From: Bacillota bacterium
GTDB lineage: Bacteria > Bacillota_C > Negativicutes > Sporomusales > Sporomusaceae
Reading direction: 5' to 3'
DNA: 9,855 bases
NCBI GenBank assembly: GCA_023441125.1
Contig: JAEZQV010000332.1
Coordinates: forward strand, 1-9,855
Below, piece after piece: positions 1 through 7,274 of the stretch (positions within the stretch are counted from its first letter, which is position 1; every line of letters starts with the position of its first letter). The notes below the pieces were generated by a model. It saw only the letters and a list, made by a program, of their open reading frames with translations, did not search any database and was not told the DNA's origin. The position numbers were made by a program, and so were the translations under genes.

Positions 1-2622
1 AACCAAGCGGCTGCTGATGGAATGATAATCAAAATGAGTGGTAATTGTGGATGAATTCTTATCGTCTGCCGGATACTGAATCGGGGTAAAATGGTGCACG
101 TCCATATCCCGCGGTACAACCATGATACCGCCGGGATGTTGCCCGGTGGTTCTTTTTACACCGGTACAACCGCCAAGCAAACGGTTGATATGGGCATTGC
201 GGGCTACCTGCCCTTTGTCATTGAGATAATTTTTTACAAAGCCATAGGCCGTTTTTTCGGCAATTGTCGCAATCGTGCCTGCTCGGAATACATTGTCACG
301 GCCGAACAATTCCTCGGTATATTTATGGGCAACCGGTTGATAATCACCGGAAAAGTTGAGATCAATATCCGGTACTTTGTCGCCATGAAAGCCCATAAAG
401 ACGGCAAAAGGGATATCATGACCATTTTTCTCCAGCTTTAGCTGACATTGCGGGCAATTTTTGTCAGGCAAGTCAAACCCCCCGCCGTAGCTGCCGTCAG
501 TCACAAATTCGCTGTACTTGCAGTTCGGGCAACGCCAGTGCGGCGGCAACGGGTTAACTTCGGTTATCCCCGTCATGGTAGCGACAAAGGATGATCCCAC
601 AGAGCCCCTTGAGCCGACAAGATAGCCGTCATCCATAGACTTTTTAACCAGTTTATGGGCAATAAGGTATAGTACGGCGAAACCGTTATTAATAATTGAA
701 TTTAGTTCATATTCAAGCCGTTTCGCTACAACCTCCGGCAACGGCGTACCGTACAAAGACTCGGCCCGCTGGTAAGACATGGATTTAATTTCTTCTTCCG
801 CACCGGGAATCTGCGGCGAGTATAATTCTTCCGGAATCGGTTTAATGTTTTCAATAAGGTCATTTATTTGCCGCGGGGCCTCAATAACAACCTCATGGGC
901 TTTCGCTGCGCCAAGATAGCTAAATTCAGCCAGCATTTCGTCAGTTGTCCTAAAATACAGCGGCGGCTGCTTGTCGGCATCGTCATATCCCTGTCCGGCC
1001 ATTAAAATCCGGCGGTATATTTCATCTTCAGGATCTAAAAAATGCACATCACATGTGGCGACAACCGCTTTGCCAAGTTTGGCGCCAAGCGCGCACACCT
1101 TGCGGTTAATATCACGCAAGCCTTCCTCATCCGCTATTTTGCCTTTTCGCAGCAAAAATTCATTATTGCCTGTTGGTTGAATCTCGAGGTAATCGTAGTA
1201 AGCTGCAATCGCAGTCAGCTCTTCGTCCCCGGCCCCCTGCACCATGGCATGAATTAATTCGCCGGCTTCGCACGCCGAACCTAACAATAAGCCTTCCCGG
1301 TACTCATTGAGTATAGCCCGGGGGATACGCGGCGTCCGGTGCAGATAACGCAGATGCGATATGGATACAAGCCGGTATAAGTTGCGAAGGCCGATATTGT
1401 TCCGGGCTAAAATGATAATATGCCGCGCCTGGTTAATGTCTTCTTCAAACAGGTAGCCTTCCATGCCGTAGATCACTTTAATACCGCTGCCGGCTGCTTC
1501 CTCGTAAGCTTCCGGAAAGGCTTGCACAACACCATGGTCGGTGATGGCAACAGCAGGATGGCCCCATTTAGCAGCTGTTTTTACCAAGCTTTTGGCGGAG
1601 ACAACCGCATCCAGCGCACTCATCCGGGTATGAGCATGCAATTCTAGCCGGCGAACCGGCGCAGTATCGTGCCGTTCGGTTTTTTCGGCCCGGCACATGC
1701 TGTCGGCAAATAAAATCAATTCATTGGCAAAGCGGTCATATTGTACAGTACCTTTGACTGTTACCTGCATTCCGGCCTTAATAAGCCCGGCTGTCTTTTC
1801 AAACTGCTCTTTGTTATCAAAAAAAACTTTGCCGCTAATGCCATCGCTAAGATCAACCAGGTCAAAAGTCAGCAAAAAGCGTCCTGATTTTAACTCTTTG
1901 GTATCAGGATTGATGATCTGACCGGTTAGGATGACATTGCGGACTTCCTCCTGAATGGTGCTGATCGGCGCGGCCTCGGCGGCGCCCCGGATGTTTCGGC
2001 CAAATATAACCGGACTGTCAGTTGCTTTCGGTTTATCACCGGGAGAAGCAGCCTCGGTAAGAGCCTCCCGATACTCAGGGGTTAATAAAGCATCATCACA
2101 GACAGGCGGCTCCGCTATTTCCGTATTTAGAAACCGGATTTCGCAAGCCTGGCCGAACTCCTGGCGAATAAACTCCTGTATTGTCCGCTCTACACCACGC
2201 TCTGTCAAAATGGCCGTTGACAGTCCGCCTGCCGTTTCAATGGTGAGTGTTTCTGCGTGATATGTCCAGCTAGCCCCCAGTAATAAATGTTTGGTACCAT
2301 AATGCCCCTCGGTTATGTGTTCAACAAACTGAGGCCAGTTCTCAGTTAAATACAGCTGTAGATCTTTAACCTGTACGCTAAATATTACCTTGGCTAAACC
2401 GCATTGCTGGCATAAGTGCTGTGCTGCAATCCCCAGCATCTGTTCAGCCAGCAGGGCCGTTGCAGTTATATGTATCACCCAGGTTCTAGCGGCAGGATCG
2501 ACCTCCACCTTATCAATCCGGGCACTTCTAAGTACTTCACGGCTAAGCGTGTCAAGCGGTAATTGGTTTACAAACTGAAAAAAGTGTTGACAATTTTCGG
2601 GAATAACACAATAGCTAGGCAT
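1..2622 (-). CDS. polC: DNA polymerase III alpha subunit, PolC type, lacking the inserted exonuclease domain (3' end beyond window)
   Basis: Replicative DNA polymerase of Firmicutes; 874 residues are visible and the frame stays open to base 1, so the thumb/fingers C-terminus is missing. ATG at 2622-2620 is preceded by AGGAGAGG at 2634-2627. Seen in order: PolC N-terminal domain (about 1-225), OB-fold (about 228-309), PHP domain starting at LELHAHT (H329, H331) and running to about 530 (ATCDVHFL, D525 and H527), then the polymerase core. The core has GSRGSVGSS (670-678), a CPNC/CPQC zinc module (C698, C701, C723, C726), the catalytic palm motif PDIDLNFSG (D752, D754) and TTGQHPGG near the left edge. 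Odd: Bacillus PolC carries a DnaQ-like exonuclease of roughly 170-200 residues inside PHP; here YGMEGYLFEE (385-394) continues almost directly into RHIIILARN (400-408). No DEDD exonuclease motifs occur elsewhere in the visible part. It follows mgtC by 40 bp with no terminator between them. Identity is certain; the exonuclease loss is read directly from the frame. Confidence 0.97.
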   Translation of the reverse strand, partial: MPSYCVIPENCQHFFQFVNQLPLDTLSREVLRSARIDKVEVDPAARTWVIHITATALLAEQMLGIAAQHLCQQCGLAKVIFSVQVKDLQLYLTENWPQFVEHITEGHYGTKHLLLGASWTYHAETLTIETAGGLSTAILTERGVERTIQEFIRQEFGQACEIRFLNTEIAEPPVCDDALLTPEYREALTEAASPGDKPKATDSPVIFGRNIRGAAEAAPISTIQEEVRNVILTGQIINPDTKELKSGRFLLTFDLVDLSDGISGKVFFDNKEQFEKTAGLIKAGMQVTVKGTVQYDRFANELILFADSMCRAEKTERHDTAPVRRLELHAHTRMSALDAVVSAKSLVKTAAKWGHPAVAITDHGVVQAFPEAYEEAAGSGIKVIYGMEGYLFEEDINQARHIIILARNNIGLRNLYRLVSISHLRYLHRTPRIPRAILNEYREGLLLGSACEAGELIHAMVQGAGDEELTAIAAYYDYLEIQPTGNNEFLLRKGKIADEEGLRDINRKVCALGAKLGKAVVATCDVHFLDPEDEIYRRILMAGQGYDDADKQPPLYFRTTDEMLAEFSYLGAAKAHEVVIEAPRQINDLIENIKPIPEELYSPQIPGAEEEIKSMSYQRAESLYGTPLPEVVAKRLEYELNSIINNGFAVLYLIAHKLVKKSMDDGYLVGSRGSVGSSFVATMTGITEVNPLPPHWRCPNCKYSEFVTDGSYGGGFDLPDKNCPQCQLKLEKNGHDIPFAVFMGFHGDKVPDIDLNFSGDYQPVAHKYTEELFGRDNVFRAGTIATIAEKTAYGFVKNYLNDKGQVARNAHINRLLGGCTGVKRTTGQHPGGIMVVPRDMDVHHFTPIQYPADDKNSSTITTHFDYHSISSRLV

Positions 2623-2626
2623 CTAA

Positions 2627-2634
2627 CCTCTCCT
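2627..2634 (-). promoter_or_regulatory. Ribosome binding site of polC
   Basis: The minus strand reads AGGAGAGG, with GGAG 7 nt before the ATG at 2622. It lies in the 40-bp gap after the mgtC stop and supports this start. The gap contains no hairpin plus T-run, so mgtC and polC can share a transcript. Confidence 0.75.
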
Positions 2635-2662
2635 ATCCAATAACAGCTCACTTGCTATTTTA

Positions 2663-3331
2663 TCACGGCTTATCAATAGAAAGCACGCCTTCAATTTGCG
2701 TCAGTTCCGCGAATATCTGGAACATATCGGCATTTGCCGGGATTTTTAGGACAAACTCAAGGTTTATCACTTTTTCTGCATGAACATGGTGCATGGTTAT
2801 ATTCTTTATGCCAATTCCGTGCTTGCCAAAGAATGTCCCGACCTGTCCAAGCTGGCCCGGTTGATCACGAATAACAATTTTAATGCGTTCACAGTATTTC
2901 ATGCTCCAATGCCGTCGCTCCAGTTGGCCGAACAGCACCAAGGTCAGAAACACCAGCGCCGTACTCGCAAAACCGGCAAAAAACTGACCGCAGCCGATTG
3001 CCAGGCCAATACCGGCTACCACCCACAGACTGGCCGCCGTAGTAAGTCCTTTAACCGTCAACCCTTCTCTAAGAATTGTTCCGGCCCCCAAAAAGCCAAT
3101 CCCGCTGACTACCTGGGCGGCAATCCGCCCGGGATCTTTCGGGGAAGTGTCGAGACCGGCGAAGCCATAAATGGATACCAGCATCATTAAGGTCGAACCC
3201 ACGCATACCAGAATATGAGTGCGTAAACCGGCCGGACGCTCCAGGCTTTCGCGCTCAAGTCCAATTAACCCCCCCAGGATGCAGGCTACAGTCAGGCGTA
3301 TAACTATATCCATTTCACTGATGGCAACCAT
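2663..3331 (-). CDS. MgtC/SapB family membrane protein with C-terminal ACT domain
   Basis: 222 residues from the ATG at 3331. Family motifs are clear: GGLIGLERE (20-28), GLRTHILVCVGS (35-46), AAQVVSGIGFLGAGTILR (71-88) and VKGLTTAASLWVVAGIGLAIG (93-113). Together they form the MgtC/SapB membrane domain of about five helices (about 8-135). Residues about 149-220 look like an ACT domain (RDQPGQLGQVGTFFGKHGI, then a beta strand ending in EGVLSIDKP), a usual small-ligand or dimerisation module in this family. In Salmonella and Mycobacterium, MgtC affects Mg2+ stress survival and inhibits the F-ATPase, but the role of environmental homologues is not settled, so no specific transport function is claimed. 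The start was chosen because AGAGGTGAG precedes it. A longer frame starting at 3388 would run through the terminator hairpin and add a non-membrane stretch with no similarity. Its position between proS and polC is unusual for this conserved cluster. Confidence 0.9.
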   Translation of the reverse strand: MVAISEMDIVIRLTVACILGGLIGLERESLERPAGLRTHILVCVGSTLMMLVSIYGFAGLDTSPKDPGRIAAQVVSGIGFLGAGTILREGLTVKGLTTAASLWVVAGIGLAIGCGQFFAGFASTALVFLTLVLFGQLERRHWSMKYCERIKIVIRDQPGQLGQVGTFFGKHGIGIKNITMHHVHAEKVINLEFVLKIPANADMFQIFAELTQIEGVLSIDKP

Positions 3332-3334
3332 ATT

Positions 3335-3343
3335 CTCACCTCT
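3335..3343 (-). promoter_or_regulatory. Ribosome binding site that fixes the mgtC start
   Basis: The minus strand reads AGAGGTGAG just before the ATG at 3331, with the AGGTG core 5 nt from the start. It favours the 222-residue protein over the 241-residue alternative, whose start lies inside the terminator hairpin. Confidence 0.7.
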
Positions 3344-3365
3344 TGCTAGTAGTGGATGATAACGA

Positions 3366-3395
3366 AAAAAGCGTGACGGCTGTATCACGCTTTTT
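3366..3395 (-). terminator. Intrinsic terminator downstream of proS (potentially bidirectional)
   Basis: Perfect 11-bp inverted repeat: AAAAAGCGTGA (3366-3376) pairs with TCACGCTTTTT (3385-3395) around an 8-nt loop. On the minus strand the GC-rich part of the stem is followed by a run of six T. It begins 21 bp after the proS stop and is the only strong terminator-like element in the window, so it most likely ends the uppS-to-proS transcription unit. The T-run on the other arm could also stop plus-strand transcription. Only 34 bp separate it from the mgtC ATG. Confidence 0.85.
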
Positions 3396-3416
3396 ACATA
3401 ATTAAGCTACATCTAA

Positions 3417-5132
3417 TTACAGCTTAGCCAATAATTCGGTAATACCGGCAAGATATTCTGCCGGACTAAAGTACAAGGTTTCGCCGGTACGCCGGACCTT
3501 TACTTCAATAAGATTGTCGTTAACGGCCTTAGGGCCTACGGTGACTTTCAGCGGATAACCAATGAGATCCGCATCTTTAAATTTAACGCCCGGCCGCTCA
3601 TTACGATCATCAAGTATGGCTTCGATACCATTGGCATTCAATTCCTGATATATTTTTTCCGCCAATGCCATCTGGGCCTGATCCTTACTGCTGACCGGCA
3701 CGACGACGGCCTGGAAGGGCGCAAGCGGCACCGGCCAGATAATGCCGTTTTCGTCGTAGTTTTGCTCAATGGCGGCAGCCATCGTGCGGCTGACGCCAAC
3801 CCCGTAGCAGCCCATAACCATTGGTTTCTCTTTGCCATCATCATCAATAAATACGGCCTGCAGGGCTGTGCTGTATTTGGTAAACAGCTTAAAGACCTGA
3901 CCAACCTCAATCCCCCGCGCTGTTTTAACTGGCGCACCGCAGCGGGGACAAGGGTCATTTTCCTGAATTAGGCGAATATCCGTCACAATGGACGGTTTGA
4001 AATCGCGGGCCGGATTGACATTGATATAATGCTTGTCCAGTGCGTTGGCGCCACATACGGCATTGTGCAAATTCATAACCGTAGCATCGGCCACAATGAT
4101 TACAGCTTGTTTATTGTCCAGGCCAACAGGCCCCAGGTAACCGGCCTGACTGCCAATCATCTGGGAGATAGTCTCTTCATTGGCCATCTCCAATTGTAAG
4201 CAGCCTACTTTGTTTAATAGTTTTATTTCATTTACTTCATGGTCGCCACGCACGAGTGCCAGTACCAGGGTGCCGGTATCGGTACGATACGCCAGCGTTT
4301 TAATGGTCTTTGCCGGAGTTATGCCGAGAAATTCACACAGTTTGGCAATGGACTTCGTGCCGGGAGTATCCTTTTCACTTAAGGGCATACTGGTCTCAGC
4401 CGCAGCACTGATCGGATGCAATTCGGCTTTCTCAACATTCGCAGCGTAATCGCAGCTGCCGCAATAGACAATAGCCGCTTCGCCGGAATCGGCAATAACC
4501 ATGAACTCATGGGAGCCACTGCCGCCGATTGCGCCCGAATCGGCTTCCACCGCCCGGAAAGTAAGGCCGCAACGGGAAAATATCCGGGAATAGGCGTCAT
4601 ACATTTTATTGTAACTTTCGTCAAGGCCGGCTTCATCCCGGTCAAATGAATACAGGTCTTTCATAATGAATTCGCGGCCGCGCATGAGCCCGAAGCGCGG
4701 TCTGATTTCATCGCGGTACTTATTCTGGATTTGATACAGCCTGAGCGGCAGCTGACGGTAAGAACGAACATCACCCCGCACCAGGGTGGTAATCATTTCT
4801 TCATGCGTTGGTCCCAGACAAAAGTTACGGTTATGCCGGTCTTTCAAGCGAAACATCTCATCGCCGTAAACGCTCCAACGGCCGGTTTCCTGCCACATCT
4901 CCGCCGGTTGAATAATTGGCATGGACAGTTCCTGACCGCCTTTGGCATCCATTTCTTCGCGGACAATTGTTTCAATTTTTTTCAAAACGCGCCACGCCAG
5001 CGGCAAATACGAATATACACCGCCCGCTGCTTTACGGATAAAGCCGGCCCGTAACATCAGCTGATGGCTTATTACTTCGGCCTCAGCCGGAGTTTCTCTT
5101 AAGGTAGGTGCAAATAATTGGGAAACACGCAT
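3417..5132 (-). CDS. proS: Prolyl-tRNA synthetase, bacterial type with editing insertion domain
   Basis: Charges tRNA-Pro with proline in the cytoplasm. The 571 residues match the 572 of E. coli ProRS. Class II signatures: motif 1 region around 29-84 ([20 protein letters not shown] onward), CLGPTHEEM (105-113), motif 2 region [19 protein letters not shown] (137-155), and motif 3 [10 protein letters not shown] (441-450). Residues about 225-395 are the INS editing domain, which in this family hydrolyses Ala-tRNA-Pro. The anticodon-binding domain spans about 475-571. C224/C227 and C395/C398 bracket the INS domain as two CxxC pairs; a metal site there is only an inference. The start [14 protein letters not shown] is the conventional one. 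An upstream in-frame start at 5183 would add 17 residues from inside ispG and bypass the strong AAGGAGG at 5151-5145. The ATG lies one base past the ispG stop, which suggests coupled translation. Confidence 0.98.
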   Translation of the reverse strand: MRVSQLFAPTLRETPAEAEVISHQLMLRAGFIRKAAGGVYSYLPLAWRVLKKIETIVREEMDAKGGQELSMPIIQPAEMWQETGRWSVYGDEMFRLKDRHNRNFCLGPTHEEMITTLVRGDVRSYRQLPLRLYQIQNKYRDEIRPRFGLMRGREFIMKDLYSFDRDEAGLDESYNKMYDAYSRIFSRCGLTFRAVEADSGAIGGSGSHEFMVIADSGEAAIVYCGSCDYAANVEKAELHPISAAAETSMPLSEKDTPGTKSIAKLCEFLGITPAKTIKTLAYRTDTGTLVLALVRGDHEVNEIKLLNKVGCLQLEMANEETISQMIGSQAGYLGPVGLDNKQAVIIVADATVMNLHNAVCGANALDKHYINVNPARDFKPSIVTDIRLIQENDPCPRCGAPVKTARGIEVGQVFKLFTKYSTALQAVFIDDDGKEKPMVMGCYGVGVSRTMAAAIEQNYDENGIIWPVPLAPFQAVVVPVSSKDQAQMALAEKIYQELNANGIEAILDDRNERPGVKFKDADLIGYPLKVTVGPKAVNDNLIEVKVRRTGETLYFSPAEYLAGITELLAKL

Positions 5133-5133
5133 A

Positions 5134-6204
5134 TTAGTTGTTAGCCTCCTTATTAAGTTTATCAATTTCAGCAAATAATGCACTTATAAGTTCGTCTTCC
5201 GGGACCTTCCGGATAATCTCGCCTTTACTGAACAACAGCCCTTCCCCTTTGCCACCGGCAATACCTACATCGGCTTCCTTGGCTTCCCCCGGTCCGTTGA
5301 CTACGCAGCCCATAACGGCAACCGTGATGGGCCTGGTCAGCGATTTTAACTTGTCCTCCACCGTTTCAGCAATGTCTACCAAATTAATTTGGCAGCGCCC
5401 GCAGGTCGGACAAGATACCAGGGTCGGCCCAAATTGCCGCAACCCCAGCGACTTGAGGATTTCATTGGCCACACGCACTTCTTCGACAGGATCACCGGTA
5501 AGCGATACCCGGACCGTATCACCGATTCCCTGGGCCAATAGGGCGCCAATGCCCACTGCCGACTTAATTACACCGGATCGTACTGTTCCTGCTTCGGTTA
5601 TGCCAAGGTGCAACGGATAGTCGACGGTCGCTGACAAAAGCTGATACGCTCTGATAGTAAGCGGTACATCATGGGCTTTCAAGGATACTTTGATATCATG
5701 AAAGTCATGCTGTTCCAGAATCTTGATATGCGTCAAGGCACTTTCAACCATGGCTTCCGGGGTAGGTCGTCCCCCATGCCTGGCAAGCATTTCTTTGCTT
5801 AAAGAACCGGCATTAACCCCGATACGAATCGGGATTTGCCGCTGCTTAGCCGCTTTGACGACCGCCGTTACCTGCCCGGCATCACCAATGTTCCCCGGAT
5901 TGAGGCGCAAACCGTCTACTCCGCGTTCGATAGCCGTCAGCGCCAGACGGTAATCAAAATGAATGTCGGCAATAAGCGGTACATCCACCGCCTGCTTTAT
6001 TGCTTCAATCGCTTTGGCCGCATTCATATCTGGCACGGCAACACGCACAATATCACACCCGGCAGCAAGCAGCCGGTCGATCTGAGCTACGGTAGCCTCG
6101 ATATTATCGGTGCGGGTATTGGTCATTGACTGGACGGACACAGGTGCACTGCCGCCGACAAGCAGCCGGCCAACTTGAATCTGACGTGTTTTTTTTCGTT
6201 GCAT
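5134..6204 (-). CDS. ispG: 4-hydroxy-3-methylbut-2-enyl diphosphate synthase (MEP pathway)
   Basis: Converts ME-cPP to HMBPP, the penultimate MEP-pathway step, using a [4Fe-4S] cluster. The 356 residues are a normal length for the short bacterial form. Seen: N-terminal TIM-barrel motifs [21 protein letters not shown] and [10 protein letters not shown], then RIGVNAGSL, followed by the Fe-S domain with SCPTCGRC (C265, C268) and GCVVNGPGE (C300, E307). These correspond to the cluster ligands of E. coli IspG (Cys270, Cys273, Cys305, Glu312). The ATG at 6204 lies 12 bp after the rseP stop with GGTGA just upstream. The 3' end contains the proS ribosome binding site. It shares the operon with dxr (second MEP step) and uppS (a consumer of isoprenoid units), so the cluster joins supply and use. 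The product often depends on flavodoxin or ferredoxin as electron donor; none is encoded here. Confidence 0.98.
   Translation of the reverse strand: MQRKKTRQIQVGRLLVGGSAPVSVQSMTNTRTDNIEATVAQIDRLLAAGCDIVRVAVPDMNAAKAIEAIKQAVDVPLIADIHFDYRLALTAIERGVDGLRLNPGNIGDAGQVTAVVKAAKQRQIPIRIGVNAGSLSKEMLARHGGRPTPEAMVESALTHIKILEQHDFHDIKVSLKAHDVPLTIRAYQLLSATVDYPLHLGITEAGTVRSGVIKSAVGIGALLAQGIGDTVRVSLTGDPVEEVRVANEILKSLGLRQFGPTLVSCPTCGRCQINLVDIAETVEDKLKSLTRPITVAVMGCVVNGPGEAKEADVGIAGGKGEGLLFSKGEIIRKVPEDELISALFAEIDKLNKEANN
5145..5151 (-). promoter_or_regulatory. proS ribosome binding site embedded in the 3' end of ispG
   Basis: The minus strand reads AAGGAGG, 12 nt before the proS ATG at 5132 and wholly inside the last codons of ispG. 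It decides against the longer proS frame, whose start would lie upstream of this site. The spacing is on the long side, which fits help from translational coupling across the 1-bp intergenic gap. Confidence 0.75.
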
Positions 6205-6216
6205 TCCATCACCAGC

Positions 6217-7248
6217 TTAAAACAGTTTTAACCGGGCTATATCTTTAAAAGTCGCTACAACAAAGAGCAGCATTAATAATGCAAAACCGATCATCTGGAT
6301 AAATTGCATTTGGTTCTTATTGAGCGGTTTGCCTCTAAGACCTTCTACCGCCAAAGTAACAACGTGCCCGCCGTCCAATACCGGCACCGGCAGAAGATTA
6401 ATCAAGCCCAGGTTGATGCTTAAAAACGCGGCAAATTGCAGTAACGGAATAATACCAAGCTGTGCGACTTCACCCGCCATTTGCGCTACGCCAATAGGTC
6501 CGGCGACATCTGCGGCTGTTTTCCCTGTTATCATTTCACCGATGCCAACAAGCATACTTTGGGCTACCATAAAGGTTTGCTTAGCAGCTAAGCCAGCCGA
6601 TTCCAGTATACCGGGCTGATATTTGTCGATTTGAGGAGTAACACCAATAATTCCCCGGTTACCTTTTTCATCATATTCCGGTGTTAGCATTACTGATTTT
6701 GCTGGATCGTCACCCCGTGAATAAGTAAGCGTAAGTTCCTTGCCGGCATTAGACTGAATGGCAGCAACAAATTGACGCCAGGAGTCAATGGTGGTGCCGT
6801 TTACCGCAGTTACTCTGTCGCCAGGCATTAAGCCGGCAACTGCCGCTGGTTTCTCAGGAAAAACACTACCGATGATGGGCAGATTGGATGGCGTGTCAAT
6901 GCCTGCACTTACAAATACGATAAACAGCAGGATTACAGGTAAAACAAAATTCATAGCCGAACCCGCAATAATAACCAGCATTCTTGCCCAGATCGGTTTT
7001 GCGCTGAAGGAGCGTTCATCCTGCTCTTCATCCGGATCCATGCCGGCTATTTTATTAAAGCCGCCTAAGGGTATGATGCGAAGAGAATAGATTGTTTCAC
7101 CGATTTTTTTGCTTAGCAGCTTAGGACCAAAACCGATAGCGAATTCGTCTACCCTCATACCTACCCCTTTGGCGGTAATAAAGTGGCCTAGTTCGTGAAA
7201 TAGGATGAGTAAGCCAAAAACGAAAATAGTCGCAATAACTGTAAACAA
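6217..7248 (-). CDS. rseP: RseP/RasP-type site-2 protease (intramembrane zinc metalloprotease)
   Basis: Polytopic inner-membrane protease that cuts transmembrane segments of anti-sigma factors and remnant signal peptides in known homologues. 343 residues. Seen: first membrane helix with the zinc motif HELGH (18-22), then GVGMRVDEFAIGFGPKL and the PLGGF element (60-64). A second helix lies around 90-115 and a single PDZ domain at about 120-205 (AAVAGLMPGDRVTAVNG). GPIGVAQ (250-256) follows, then the third ligand motif NLLPVPVLDGGH (284-295, D292), and a last helix at about 317-334. Zinc ligands are therefore H18, H22 and D292. It starts with TTG at 7248, preceded by GGTGA 4 nt upstream; the residues after it (MFTVIATIFVFG) match the usual N-terminus, so no ATG start is needed. 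It lies 26 bp after dxr. The target anti-sigma factor is not encoded here. Confidence 0.97.
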   Translation of the reverse strand: MFTVIATIFVFGLLILFHELGHFITAKGVGMRVDEFAIGFGPKLLSKKIGETIYSLRIIPLGGFNKIAGMDPDEEQDERSFSAKPIWARMLVIIAGSAMNFVLPVILLFIVFVSAGIDTPSNLPIIGSVFPEKPAAVAGLMPGDRVTAVNGTTIDSWRQFVAAIQSNAGKELTLTYSRGDDPAKSVMLTPEYDEKGNRGIIGVTPQIDKYQPGILESAGLAAKQTFMVAQSMLVGIGEMITGKTAADVAGPIGVAQMAGEVAQLGIIPLLQFAAFLSINLGLINLLPVPVLDGGHVVTLAVEGLRGKPLNKNQMQFIQMIGFALLMLLFVVATFKDIARLKLF

Positions 7249-7274
7249 ATCTTCACCAACCTTTCAAGTATTGG

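Noticed and set aside
1..2622. Possibility that the missing PolC exonuclease reflects a frameshift or pseudogene
   Set aside because: One uninterrupted frame runs from the ATG at 2622 to the left edge, with conserved PolC sequence directly on both sides of the junction and intact catalytic motifs.
3332..3388. Longer mgtC start at 3388 (19 extra residues)
   Set aside because: The extension is translated from the terminator hairpin, has no family similarity, and the good Shine-Dalgarno at 3335-3343 serves the ATG at 3331.
3385..3440. Candidate promoter on the minus strand near the end of proS (TTGGCT with CTTAAT)
   Set aside because: Both hexamers match consensus at only four of six bases and the spacer is 19 bp; too weak to annotate.
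5133..5183. Longer proS start at 5183 (17 extra residues overlapping ispG)
   Set aside because: The 571-residue form already matches the usual length and N-terminus, and the strong AAGGAGG lies downstream of the longer start.
5138..5620. Long open frame on the plus strand opposite ispG, and similar plus-strand frames opposite proS, rseP, polC and mgtC
   Set aside because: Each lies antisense to a strongly conserved minus-strand gene, shows no recognisable motif and lacks a convincing ribosome binding site; they are by-products of the codon use of the real genes.
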